From Isotricha intestinalis (taxonomy: Eukaryota; Ciliophora; Litostomatea; Vestibuliferida; Isotrichidae): DNA of 12,776 nt. The position numbers were made by a program, and so were the translations under genes. The stretch covers positions 1 through 12,776 of the forward strand of contig JAJJLU010000977.1 of the NCBI GenBank assembly GCA_023807065.1, read 5' to 3'. Of this stretch, positions 1-9,545 are shown in pieces. Below the pieces are notes generated by a model. It was given only the letters and a program-made list of their open reading frames with translations, was not told the origin of the DNA and did no database searches. Within the stretch, counting starts at the first letter, position 1; each line of letters opens with the position of its first letter.

Positions 1-385
1 ATAATTGATAATTGAATAAAAAAGGAATTAAATGGCATTTAGAGATAATACTATATATAATAATTTATATCACTTTGATCTCTTTTAAGTGAAATTTTTT
101 AAAATATTTGTAAAAAAATTTTTATATTTGTTTTAATGAAAACAAAATATTTCTCAAAAATTTAAATCATTTGTTTATTACAGTTTTTTCATTTATATCT
201 TTTTTTTTTCAAAATTTTTTATTACATAAAGTTATTATATTTTTTGAATAATCTTACAAAAAATATAACAATTTTTTTAAATATAATTATGATAATTCCT
301 TAAAAATAATTTAATAAAATTAGAATTAAATTTCTTTAACATTCTAATTTAAACTTGATAAATAAATAAATAATAAAAAAATTAA
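1..385 (+). promoter_or_regulatory. Upstream/5' leader region of the palmitoyltransferase gene
   Basis: This stretch is extremely AT-rich with many T and A runs, and I see no sustained open frame in it on either strand. It ends in AAAT-type short repeats directly before the start codon of the zDHHC gene, and an in-frame TAA lies immediately upstream of that ATG (383-385). It should therefore hold the promoter and 5' leader. No specific promoter motif can be defended. The left edge shows no telomere repeat, so the molecule probably continues. Confidence 0.45.
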
Positions 386-1453
386 ATGTCAGATATAGAT
401 TATGAAATAAATCAACCTTATGGTAATAATGTATTATGGTGTTCTAAAAAAATAATAAGTGGTAAAAAATATTACCAAGTATTCCTATCAATTTTATTAT
501 TTTCAATTCCCTTTTCAATAACAATATCAATCCTTTTAAAAATAAAATCAAACATTGTTCCAATGATAATAATAATATTGTTATATATAATATCAATCTT
601 TTCTGCATTAAGAGGTGGATTTACAGATCCAGGAATTTTATCAAGGCAAAATCAAGATTTTTATTATAGTACAAATAGACCTATTTTAAAAATTAATATA
701 AATGGACATATTATTAATTTAAATTATTGCTATTCTTGTTCTCTTTATCGTCCTCCTAGAACTTCACATTGTGCAATTTGTGATAATTGTATTGAAAGAT
801 TTGATCATCATTGTATTTGGTTAGGGACTTGTGTTGGCAAAAGAAATTATAAGTTTTTTTATAGTTTAATTTTTTCTTTAAATGTAACAGCAGTTTTTGA
901 AGTATGTTATAGTATATATTTAATTGTTTATTCTTGTAAAAATCATAATAATAAAGATAAATATGATACTTTAATTATTGTTTGTATGAGTTTTGTGATT
1001 TTATTTGATGTTTGTTTTGTAGTTTTTTTTATTGGAAAATTATTTATTTTACATACTTGGTTAGTCTTTAAAAATTTAACTTTTTATGAGAATTTTAAAG
1101 AAAAATGGAAAAAACCTCCTGGATTTAATTTATTATTTAAAAGTTATTGTTATACTTGGAAAAGATTAATTTGGAAATTTACCCCAAAGAGTTCTTTAGT
1201 GATTTTTAATAAAAAAGAAAAAAAAAATGAAAATACTCATAATAATAAAATTGAAAGTGAAGATATCCCAATTGAAAATAATAATGAAAATTCAGGAAGA
1301 ACTAATAGAAATTCTGAAAGAGATAGTGCAAGTGGAAATGAATTGAGAAGAAATAGTATAACTAGAGTTACTAGATTTAGAAATGATAATAATAATAATA
1401 ATTTTGGAAATGAAATGAGAATGGAAGATGAAAATGAAACTTGTCCAAATTAA
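386..1453 (+). CDS. zDHHC-family protein S-acyltransferase (palmitoyltransferase), multi-pass membrane protein
   Basis: This 355-residue protein is a DHHC-type S-acyltransferase, the membrane enzyme class that autoacylates a cysteine and passes palmitate to cysteines of substrate proteins. Two hydrophobic segments lie at about residues 31-52 and 58-74. They are followed by the conserved DPG motif (81-83). The cysteine-rich domain spans about 115-155: C115-x2-C118, the RPPR segment at 122-125, H128-C129, C132, C135, the catalytic D140-H-H-C143, then C149 and G-K-R-N-Y (151-155). Two more membrane segments follow at about 158-182 and 195-225. A TTxE-like element is present as T232-F-Y-E235. The C-terminal tail (about 275-355) is hydrophilic, with Asn/Glu/Arg-rich low complexity typical of AT-rich protists. 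Length and order match the four-TM family. The start is well fixed because an in-frame TAA directly precedes the ATG. The residue after DHHC is Ile rather than the common Pro; otherwise the catalytic set looks intact. The substrate and compartment cannot be read from sequence. The gene converges with the channel gene downstream. Confidence 0.95.
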   Translation: MSDIDYEINQPYGNNVLWCSKKIISGKKYYQVFLSILLFSIPFSITISILLKIKSNIVPMIIIILLYIISIFSALRGGFTDPGILSRQNQDFYYSTNRPILKININGHIINLNYCYSCSLYRPPRTSHCAICDNCIERFDHHCIWLGTCVGKRNYKFFYSLIFSLNVTAVFEVCYSIYLIVYSCKNHNNKDKYDTLIIVCMSFVILFDVCFVVFFIGKLFILHTWLVFKNLTFYENFKEKWKKPPGFNLLFKSYCYTWKRLIWKFTPKSSLVIFNKKEKKNENTHNNKIESEDIPIENNNENSGRTNRNSERDSASGNELRRNSITRVTRFRNDNNNNNFGNEMRMEDENETCPN

Positions 1454-1676
1454 ATTTTTGTTTGTTTTTTTGTGGTGTTTTTGTGTTTCTAAAGTTTTTA
1501 ATTTAACAATTCAATTTGATTATTTTTGGTATATTTTTAAATAATTTATATTTAAATTTATATTTTTTAATAATTTCATAAAAATTTTTTTTTTTTATTT
1601 GTTATGATTTGATTCAAATATTATAATTTAAAATTTTTGGCATATTCTGCAACAATTGTTGAAATTTGTAATATAT

Positions 1677-1752
1677 TATCATATATTTAATAATTATTTA
1701 TTTAAAATGAAATATATCATATATTTAATAATTATTTATTTAAAATGAAATA
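1677..1752. repeat. Perfect 38-bp tandem duplication (two copies)
   Basis: Positions 1677-1714 and 1715-1752 are identical base for base, with no spacer. The match fails at the next base on both sides, so this is a discrete two-copy duplication rather than the edge of a microsatellite. It lies about 220 bp after the palmitoyltransferase stop. The unit is AT-rich with one ATGAAA string and codes for nothing. It is likely a recent replication-slippage duplication or an assembly artefact. Confidence 0.9.
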
Positions 1753-1980
1753 AAATTAAAAAATAAATTTATGTTTTATATAATAAATCTTTAAAAATCA
1801 TATTTCAAATATATTTAAAAAGTTACAATGAACTTGAAATCATAAATAAATAAAAATAAGTCAGAATTTATTTTTTTAAAAAACATTTCCTATAAATTAT
1901 TTAAATTTAAACACCTGAATTTTATGAGAAAATAAAATATTAAAATACTAAATTCTGATTGTTAAAAATTTTTTTTTCTT

Positions 1981-2043
1981 ATTCAAAATTATTCAATTAT
2001 ATTTTAATATAATTCTAAATATCATAATTGAATACTTTTGAAT
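1981..2043. repeat. Inverted repeat: 20-bp arms, 23-nt loop
   Basis: The arm at 1981-2000 and the reverse complement of 2024-2043 match at 19 of 20 positions, enclosing a 23-nt AT-rich loop. Weaker pairing may continue a few bases outward (around 1974-1979 with 2045-2050). It sits in the shared 3' region of two convergent genes, so as RNA it could fold from either strand. A role in 3'-end formation is possible but unproven, and AT-rich composition makes chance inverted repeats more likely. No transposon terminal features or target-site duplication are evident. Confidence 0.6.
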
Positions 2044-2444
2044 CAGGAAAAATAAAGATAAAAGTAGCCTTTTTAATTTTTTATTTTTTTAAATGTAAAT
2101 TAATTATTTAATTGAAATATATTATCTTGAATATATACTTTATATAATTTATAAAGTTTCATTTTTCTTCTTCTTTAATCTTTCCATATATTATATATTC
2201 AATATTTCAAATATATTATAAAAAATTCATAATTCTTACAACAACGATTTCAATAATAAATGATAGTGTTTTTAATCCAAATAAAAATTGATAACAAATT
2301 TTAATATTCATTGAATGGGGTAAATAAAATCGATTTTTATAGGAAAATATACTTAAAAATTTTTGTATATAAAAATAATTATATTCATTAAAATTTTAAA
2401 CTAAAATATATATTTATAATGAAAATATTTTAAAAACATAGAAA

Positions 2445-5400
2445 TTAATTTCCAATTAAAGGTAACCAAGAATAATTTTGTTCCTCTAATTTATCCCAAA
2501 CAAATTTTTCTACACTATTAAAATCATTAGGATTATTAATATGTAAATGTGTTAAAAAATAGCAATAATTCCATAAATTATGAACTCCTTTGATATGTTT
2601 ATCAAAATCAATATTTTCAATTAAACAATCATCTCTACTCATTTGGCAAATAAAGCATATATTATTAATATCATTTTCTCTATTCCAATTCATATCCCTT
2701 AATTCAGCAAAAGTATCAACAATAATTCCCATAAAAACATTAAACAATATTAAAATAATGAATAAGAAAAATATTATATCATAAAAAAATCTTCCTATAA
2801 AAAAAGCCGGATCATTTTGATATGAAACTATTTTTAAAACTTCTGCAAGACCTCCTCCCATAATAAATCCTTGTTGAATAATAAATAAAAAGCATTGAAG
2901 AGAAGAATTACAAAAGTTTTCTTCTATAATTTGATTAGAAGATATTTCTCTTATATCGTCAAAAGTATAAAGAAAATCAAAATAAAAATAAGTTATCCAC
3001 ATATATATATAAGCTATTAAAACAGTAAAAATAATTACTGTTATTAAACTTAAAAATTTCATTTTTATTGCTCTAAAAATATCAAATAATGTTGGAGTTA
3101 AATTAATTATAAAGATCATTTGAATAGCTATAAACATTGAATTTTCTAATAAAATATATAAGATGTTAAATATCACTGAAAAAAATAAAATATTAACTCT
3201 TCCATTAAAAAAGATTGTTTCAAATAATCCAACATAAATTAATTGCAATACATTTAAATCTTTATTATTTTCAGTTGTCAATGATAAAGAAGACATAGAC
3301 ATATCTTGAAAATAATTTACTATAATATTTGGAATTGAAAGACCTTGATTTTTTTTTCTAAAAACAAAATTTTTATTATATCTTTGCATTATCATTGATT
3401 GATATTCTAAAATAAATTTAAAATAAAACCAATTTAAGATTACAAAGAATAAAAAGGCAAGATGAATTATAGAAACTATGAAATTACTAATATGAATAAA
3501 GTATCTGTCATCATTTTTAATAACATCATATTCTTGGATTGGTAAAGAAGGAGAAAGATAAAAATGATACATTAATAAAATATTTCCAACAAGAATAAAA
3601 ACAAAATTGATAATTTCTACATATAAATAATTAATATTTGATAAAAATTCTTTTATTGAACTTGAACCTAATAAATGCTGATTTACAATCATTTCAAATA
3701 GAGAATAATCTGAATAATTAATTAATGATATAAATTTACTTGTTGCATTTGAACGATCTACATTTTTCTCAAATGAAATTTTTGATTGTTCACTTAATCT
3801 AAAAGACAGAGGTGGTCTAATAAAAAAAATTATTGATGTTAAATTTTTATCCCCTTTTTTATTAAATTCTAAATTATTATCATTTAAATTTATATAATTT
3901 TGTGGATATTGAATTTTTAATTTTCTATTATTCCCTGTTGGCTCGTATAATTGAATAACATTATTATTTTCTTCATTTGAATTTTCAGAAATTAAAGTTT
4001 TTTCATTTTCACTTAAATTAATTCCTTGATATATTTCTTTAGAAATGTTATTTAATATTTCTTTTTCTTCCTCATTTGTTTTAATTTTAGTTTTCATATT
4101 TTTTCCTGTTTTTATTTCAACTTGAATGATTAATTGATTAAAAAATAAATAAACTCTTTTACTAAAATATGAATTAACATCTATTATTAAATCTTTTGAT
4201 AGTTTTTCTTTTTGAATGTAATTTTCACTTTCAATGGTTTCGAAAAGAGTATTTAATTCATTATATTTAAATCTTTCATTCAAGATTTTAAGTAAAATAA
4301 AAATATTCAAACAAAGTTGAAATTCAATAATTTCTTTTAATATATTTTCTTTTATATATATATTTAATAATAATTTTACAAAATCTTCGTCTGATTGTAT
4401 CTTCGCAATTTTTTTAAAAAGTTTCTTATTTTTAATTTCTAAATTTAAAAGACATTGAAGGAAATGATAAAGTAATTCATTATAAATTTTAACTGTTGAA
4501 ATTCCATTATCAAATAATTCTAAAAAAGTATTTTCATGTTTTTCACTTTGAAAAAAAGAAATAAGTAATTGAATATATTTATTTTTAACATAACAAATTA
4601 TTTTTCTTCTTAAATTATATTTTTCCATATCTTCATCAATAATTTTTGAAAAAATAGCTTTTTTAATTGTTTCTTCTTTTTCTAATCTTCTATATAAATC
4701 AAATTCTTTTTCATTAAATTTTTCCCCAAAAAATAATTCGTTAATTCCTTCAAAAATATATTTTTTATTTTCTTTATTTGAGTCAATAAATTGAATTAAA
4801 AAATCAATAATATTAGTTAATAAAACTATTAATTTATCATTTGGTAACTCTCCATTTATTTCTTTATTTATATTTATTAATCCAAAACTTTTTTTTAAAT
4901 TCATAATTAAAGAAAAATAAATTGTTTCATTTATTATAATAATTTTATTTTCTTCTGAAGAAAATCTATTTGGTAAATTATTTTTTTTATTTTTTTTTGC
5001 TTTCTTTTCTTCTCCTTTCTTTATTGTATTCCTTAAAATTGGGGAATTAAAAATTAAATCTTCATTATCATTATTAAAATTTTCTTTTTCTTCAATAATA
5101 AATTCTTCTGTGTAAATTGTCTCTAAAATTTCTTTTATATGAACATCTTTTTGAAGTTTAAATATATTTTCATGATAATTAATATTAAAACCTTCTCCTA
5201 ATAATTGCAAAAATTGAATTAATAATTTTGTTATTGAAATATTTATTTCTGCTCTTTCTGTTACAAAAAAATTTCTTGAAGAAATTATAGATAAAATTAC
5301 AAATTGATGTAATTCCATGTTAAAATTTGGAAAAAAAAATTTATCACTTTTTAATTTATAAAATCTACTTTGCATCCCTTCAGAATTATAAAAGAGTAAT

Positions 5401-8400
5401 TTATCGATTAAACATGTTAAATTTTCTAATTTTTCCGAGTAATAAGCTTCTTTTGAATTTATAAAATAATGATAATAATCAACTATTTTTCTTCTATAAT
5501 CAATTTTCATTGAATCATTTGATATTTGAGTGAAAACTTGAAAAAAATTAGTTGTTGAAACATCAATAAATTCTTTGGTGTAATTTTTTTTTATATTATC
5601 AATTAAATTTTTAATTTTATCCTTTTTTTCTTTTTTTTCTTCACCTTCATTTTCATAAAAAAATTCATAATCATATTCTTCAACTAAACTAAAAGGAGTG
5701 AAATTTGTTTCTGCATTAGTGTCAAATTTATCTAAATATTCTACTAAAGAATTAGTTTTATTAATATTTGTAGTGTTAAAAATTTTATCTAATTCACAGA
5801 GTAAATAAGAATAAACCTTATCTTTATCATATATATTAAATGAAGACCTATGAATTTCAAATAAGTTTTCTTCTGTTGTTTCAACTTTTGATTTTTCTTT
5901 TTTATCTCCTTTCTTATCTTCTACATTATTTTTTATTTCATAATCTGGTTTTATTGTATTATTTTTTTCAATATCATTTAAAATATCCTTTATAACATCA
6001 ACTTTTTTTAAAAATACATCAGTCAATAAATAAAATTTTGGTAAAATTTTATTGGCAATATCTTTTGAACTAAAAAAATAATCTCCTATAAATTTAACAT
6101 CTAAGACTAATTCCTTAATATATTCATAAATATTTTCTGTTAATTCTGCTTCAGAATAAATTTGACTTGGAAATTCTTTTATTTCAGTGATAAATAAATC
6201 TAAAACTTCCTCAATTAAAGCTAAATGATTATATTTTTCAGTTAATTGCTCAATATTTAAGTCATTATTTGAAGGATTTTTAATAACAGTTTTTAAACTT
6301 TCAAAATCTATAATATTATTATAAACGATTTCTTTGAATTCTAAATTTGTCAAAGGCTTTTTATTAGAGAATAAATCTGTCCTATCTAAATGCTCTAAGA
6401 AAGTAAAAGTCCTTATAAAATTTAATACAATTTTTTTTTCTTCTAAATTTATAACTTTTCTATTAAATAAAGTTTGAAAACCTGAAATTGAATTTATGTT
6501 AAAAACTTCATCTACATATTTTTCTTGTTCTGAATTTTGAAAAACAAAATAAGTATTTTTTGTTAAAATATTAAAAAATTTTAAATATATTTTCATAAAA
6601 ATTGAACTTTCATCAATCATTAATTCAGTTTTAGATAATTTATTTAATCTACTTTCATCATCATCAACTTCATAAATAATAAATTCATCTTTATTTTTAT
6701 TTTCTTCATTTTCATTTCTAATTTTTTTTTTAGGTAAATGAATATGAAAACTTGAATTATTCGAAGGTACATTCATTTCAGTAACATTATCATATTGTTT
6801 GATAAATTTATTTTTTTCAGTTAAATCAAAAGGAGAATTCAAAAATAAATACATTAATTTAATTTTAATATCTTCGAAATCTTCATACATGAAATCTTCA
6901 GAAAATAATAAATAAGTTTTTACACAAAGATAAAAATGATGTTTTTGGATTAAATCAAATTTTGGATTTTCACTTTTTTCTTCGAATAAATATTGTAAAT
7001 GCTCAATTAAATATTTTTTTAATTTTAAAATCCCTTTATCTCCTTTTAAAGATAAATTATAATAATTTTTTGCTTTTCCAATATTTAATAATGCTTTTAA
7101 AACTTTTTCTGCAAAAGGAATGTTTCTATCTGTATTAATATTATATTTTGGATTTGAATTTTTTGAATCTTTCATACATTGATAATGTCTAAAAGCTTTA
7201 CAAATTCGAATGAAATTTTTTCCTAACAATAAAAATTTCATTCCATTTTTTGTTAAAATATATAATTGAAAAATTGATAATGTTGTTTCTAAAAGTTCTA
7301 TAGTCATCAAAGGAGGAAAATTTCTCATTGTGAAAAAAATTAATAATTTTGAAATTGTTTCATCTAAACTATATAAACATAAAGCATTTATTAAATTTTC
7401 TTTTTCTTCATCAAAATTATATAATGAAACAAAAGGTAATTCTTTTGAAATATCATATTTAACTTTATCTAAAAAATATTCAAATTTTGTTTTAGTTTTT
7501 TCTTCATTTTCTTTATTATTTTTTTTATTTTTTTTATTATTTGTCAAAAAACCAAATTTTTCTATAGTTTCTTTAATAAATTCCCTTAAAATATCAGTTA
7601 TCTGGTCCCCTATTTGTAAATTCTCATCTCTTAAAGGACCATCAAATAAATTATATAAAGCTCTTTCTATTTTTTGCTTGGTCACTAAGATTGAATTATA
7701 ATTATCTTTTTTGTCATTAAGATTATTATAAAAATTACCGTATGTTCCTAAATTTAATTTCTTCTTTAAATTATTGTAATCTTCAATATCTTCTTTTGAA
7801 ATTTTCTCTATTTGTTTATTATAGAAATTATCTGCTAAACAAAAAATATTTATTGATTGATTTAAGAAATTTATATTTTTATCTGGAATTAATGCACCAT
7901 TTTCAGGTAATTTTGAATGTATATCAACTTTTTGATTTTCTGAATTTTTTTCAAATTTTTTTTTATGATCTTTTATATTTTGAACTCTATTTTTTTCTTC
8001 AATACTATCATCAATGTCCTTTTTTTGAAGTAAGATATAATGTCTTTTTAAAATTTCAGTACTTTTTATTATCATTCTAAATAATAAATCCCCTTCTTCA
8101 CTTCTTTTGTGAATAAAATTATTTGTTGTTTTTCCTTTTTCAATGAATTCCTTTATAGCATTATCATTATAATTTACTGCAATTTCTAAAAATAACTCAG
8201 AAAACGCATTATAAATTCCTAAATAATTGTAAACGTTGTTTTTTTCATTAGAAATTAAATTATAAAATTTATCATATAAAGGATAAATTGAGTTAATTAG
8301 TTTTTGTAATTCATAATTATTAAAATTCATATGTTTTAATAAAGATATAATATATTTTATTGTTGTTTCAATTTCATTATAGTTTAATTCAATTTGAATA

Positions 8401-9545
8401 AGAGGTAACCCGTCAAAAAATAATTTGCATAAACCATCAAAATCAATATTTCTATTATTATATTTTTCAAACATATTATTATTTATTTCACTATATTTAT
8501 CAAGTAATAATTTATATGATAATCTATCCATAACATTTCTCGTAATTAAATCTTTAACAGTTAAAGTTTTAAAATTTTGATAATCACTCTTTAAATGAAT
8601 TAGCATTACAATAAATATTAATCTTATTTTCGAAAGAACGATTTTAGAATTATTATTTGGAAATAATTTTATATATTTCATACAATTTTCGTAGTTAAAC
8701 ATTTTAAGTAATTCAGAATCAAAATAATATATTTTAAATTTGTTATTTAAATTCCTATTTAATAAATCTAATAAAGCAAAAAAACTTTCATCTATATTTT
8801 CAATTGAATTTCCATATGAAAGAGTATCAATAAATAAATCTTCCATTTTAACAAACATAACTTTGCTTTTGAATAATATATTTAAAGTTTGAATTTTCCA
8901 AAGTGCAACACCAGTTTTTTCTTTAAAATCTTGAAAGGGAAAACTTAAAGCTAATTCATTATATTGAGTATGGAATTCACTTCTACAAATACAATTTCCG
9001 GGAAGAATTTCATAATCATAATGAATATTGCATTTTTTATGACAAGTAACAGAACAAATACAACAAATTTGAATTTGATGTGATTTACAGAAAATTGAAT
9101 TTATTCCTAAAATATTATCTAATTGAACCAAATTACATGGTATTAATTCAGATTTATCTCCTAAAGGAGGTCTATGTTTTAATTTTAAAGCACATTGACA
9201 TGCAAAACTTTTTTTTTTTATTGTTGAAATTTCAACTTCTTTTGATAAATTAGAATCATATGATTGTAAACTTCGACATTGAGCATGACAATTTTCATAA
9301 CAAAATTTACATATTTTCCTATCTCTTGATGGATTACATATTGGACAAATGTAACATAATTGATTTATTACATCTGTTCCAAAGTAAAGGGAAGTACAAT
9401 ATTGTTTAGATATATATTTTTGAATGTCAAAATCATGTTTTTGAAATTTTTTTGGGTTAAAATAACTTTTTATTTGAGGCTCTGATTGAGAAATTAAAGG
9501 AGTTGATGAATTTGGAACATCATTATTTTGATTTAAGTTGTTCAT
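2445..9545 (-). CDS. IP3R/RyR-superfamily cation channel with N-terminal tandem UBR-box-like zinc clusters
   Basis: This 2366-residue protein has the channel end of intracellular Ca2+-release channels. The hydrophobic block starts near residue 1974, with S1 at about 1974-1997, S2 at 2016-2042 and S3/S4 at about 2117-2149. S5 is at 2164-2189, the pore helix and filter at 2216-2235 (G2230-G-G-L-A-E2235), and S6 at 2250-2275, running into D2277-T-F-A-E-L-R. A C2297-x2-C2300-x16-H2317-x4-H2322 zinc site follows with exactly the IP3R spacing, and the protein ends in a short tail. No MIR, beta-trefoil or IP3-binding region is recognisable at the N-terminus. Residues 64-124 and 153-192 instead form two Cys/His repeats: CxxC/CxxH, then CxxCxxxCHxxC, then CxC...H. 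The roughly 1,700 residues between are mostly helical-looking, with Lys/Glu/Asn-rich inserts near 667-686, 1206-1224, 1299-1316 and 1506-1523. I cannot assign RIH domains confidently. A role in regulated Ca2+ release from an internal store is inferred from the pore. The ligand is unknown and probably not IP3. No frameshift or intron is evident. Confidence 0.93.
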   Translation of the reverse strand: MNNLNQNNDVPNSSTPLISQSEPQIKSYFNPKKFQKHDFDIQKYISKQYCTSLYFGTDVINQLCYICPICNPSRDRKICKFCYENCHAQCRSLQSYDSNLSKEVEISTIKKKSFACQCALKLKHRPPLGDKSELIPCNLVQLDNILGINSIFCKSHQIQICCICSVTCHKKCNIHYDYEILPGNCICRSEFHTQYNELALSFPFQDFKEKTGVALWKIQTLNILFKSKVMFVKMEDLFIDTLSYGNSIENIDESFFALLDLLNRNLNNKFKIYYFDSELLKMFNYENCMKYIKLFPNNNSKIVLSKIRLIFIVMLIHLKSDYQNFKTLTVKDLITRNVMDRLSYKLLLDKYSEINNNMFEKYNNRNIDFDGLCKLFFDGLPLIQIELNYNEIETTIKYIISLLKHMNFNNYELQKLINSIYPLYDKFYNLISNEKNNVYNYLGIYNAFSELFLEIAVNYNDNAIKEFIEKGKTTNNFIHKRSEEGDLLFRMIIKSTEILKRHYILLQKKDIDDSIEEKNRVQNIKDHKKKFEKNSENQKVDIHSKLPENGALIPDKNINFLNQSINIFCLADNFYNKQIEKISKEDIEDYNNLKKKLNLGTYGNFYNNLNDKKDNYNSILVTKQKIERALYNLFDGPLRDENLQIGDQITDILREFIKETIEKFGFLTNNKKNKKNNKENEEKTKTKFEYFLDKVKYDISKELPFVSLYNFDEEKENLINALCLYSLDETISKLLIFFTMRNFPPLMTIELLETTLSIFQLYILTKNGMKFLLLGKNFIRICKAFRHYQCMKDSKNSNPKYNINTDRNIPFAEKVLKALLNIGKAKNYYNLSLKGDKGILKLKKYLIEHLQYLFEEKSENPKFDLIQKHHFYLCVKTYLLFSEDFMYEDFEDIKIKLMYLFLNSPFDLTEKNKFIKQYDNVTEMNVPSNNSSFHIHLPKKKIRNENEENKNKDEFIIYEVDDDESRLNKLSKTELMIDESSIFMKIYLKFFNILTKNTYFVFQNSEQEKYVDEVFNINSISGFQTLFNRKVINLEEKKIVLNFIRTFTFLEHLDRTDLFSNKKPLTNLEFKEIVYNNIIDFESLKTVIKNPSNNDLNIEQLTEKYNHLALIEEVLDLFITEIKEFPSQIYSEAELTENIYEYIKELVLDVKFIGDYFFSSKDIANKILPKFYLLTDVFLKKVDVIKDILNDIEKNNTIKPDYEIKNNVEDKKGDKKEKSKVETTEENLFEIHRSSFNIYDKDKVYSYLLCELDKIFNTTNINKTNSLVEYLDKFDTNAETNFTPFSLVEEYDYEFFYENEGEEKKEKKDKIKNLIDNIKKNYTKEFIDVSTTNFFQVFTQISNDSMKIDYRRKIVDYYHYFINSKEAYYSEKLENLTCLIDKLLFYNSEGMQSRFYKLKSDKFFFPNFNMELHQFVILSIISSRNFFVTERAEINISITKLLIQFLQLLGEGFNINYHENIFKLQKDVHIKEILETIYTEEFIIEEKENFNNDNEDLIFNSPILRNTIKKGEEKKAKKNKKNNLPNRFSSEENKIIIINETIYFSLIMNLKKSFGLININKEINGELPNDKLIVLLTNIIDFLIQFIDSNKENKKYIFEGINELFFGEKFNEKEFDLYRRLEKEETIKKAIFSKIIDEDMEKYNLRRKIICYVKNKYIQLLISFFQSEKHENTFLELFDNGISTVKIYNELLYHFLQCLLNLEIKNKKLFKKIAKIQSDEDFVKLLLNIYIKENILKEIIEFQLCLNIFILLKILNERFKYNELNTLFETIESENYIQKEKLSKDLIIDVNSYFSKRVYLFFNQLIIQVEIKTGKNMKTKIKTNEEEKEILNNISKEIYQGINLSENEKTLISENSNEENNNVIQLYEPTGNNRKLKIQYPQNYINLNDNNLEFNKKGDKNLTSIIFFIRPPLSFRLSEQSKISFEKNVDRSNATSKFISLINYSDYSLFEMIVNQHLLGSSSIKEFLSNINYLYVEIINFVFILVGNILLMYHFYLSPSLPIQEYDVIKNDDRYFIHISNFIVSIIHLAFLFFVILNWFYFKFILEYQSMIMQRYNKNFVFRKKNQGLSIPNIIVNYFQDMSMSSLSLTTENNKDLNVLQLIYVGLFETIFFNGRVNILFFSVIFNILYILLENSMFIAIQMIFIINLTPTLFDIFRAIKMKFLSLITVIIFTVLIAYIYMWITYFYFDFLYTFDDIREISSNQIIEENFCNSSLQCFLFIIQQGFIMGGGLAEVLKIVSYQNDPAFFIGRFFYDIIFFLFIILILFNVFMGIIVDTFAELRDMNWNRENDINNICFICQMSRDDCLIENIDFDKHIKGVHNLWNYCYFLTHLHINNPNDFNSVEKFVWDKLEEQNYSWLPLIGN

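Larger units (their letters stand above)
1454..2444. other. Convergent intergenic region, no gene seen
   Basis: This roughly 1-kb gap lies between the 3' ends of two convergent genes, so it must hold both 3' UTRs and polyadenylation sites. All frames are broken frequently, and I see no tRNA, snRNA or transposase signature. AATAAA-like strings are everywhere because of the base composition, so none can be assigned as a poly(A) signal. The gap does hold a perfect 38-bp tandem duplication (1677-1752) and a long inverted repeat (1981-2043). A pair of 10-bp complementary arms lies at 1861-1870 and 1949-1958. Confidence 0.6.

Noticed and set aside
1630..1680. Possible small structured RNA around the GC-containing patch near 1638-1665
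   Set aside because: No match to U1, U2, U4, U5 or U6 core motifs, no tRNA T-loop, and no convincing stem set.
2590..2784. Open frame of 64 codons on the + strand
   Set aside because: It lies antisense to the S6 and C-terminal zinc-finger coding region of the channel gene, whose residues are conserved; the antisense translation has no features of its own.
3900..7000. RIH / RIH-associated domains in the middle of the channel protein
   Set aside because: Helical, armadillo-like stretches are plausible, but I could not identify diagnostic motifs by eye, so no domain is claimed.
7330..8080. Two + strand open frames (about 123 and 112 codons)
   Set aside because: Both are antisense to the central part of the channel gene and give Phe/Leu/Ser-rich products, as expected from the complement of Lys/Asn/Glu-rich coding sequence.
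2445..9545. Possibility of a reassigned stop codon (ciliate variant code)
   Set aside because: The channel gene stays open for 2366 residues with no in-frame TAA, TAG or TGA, and the frame ends right after the conserved IP3R-like tail. The other genes also end sensibly at standard stops.
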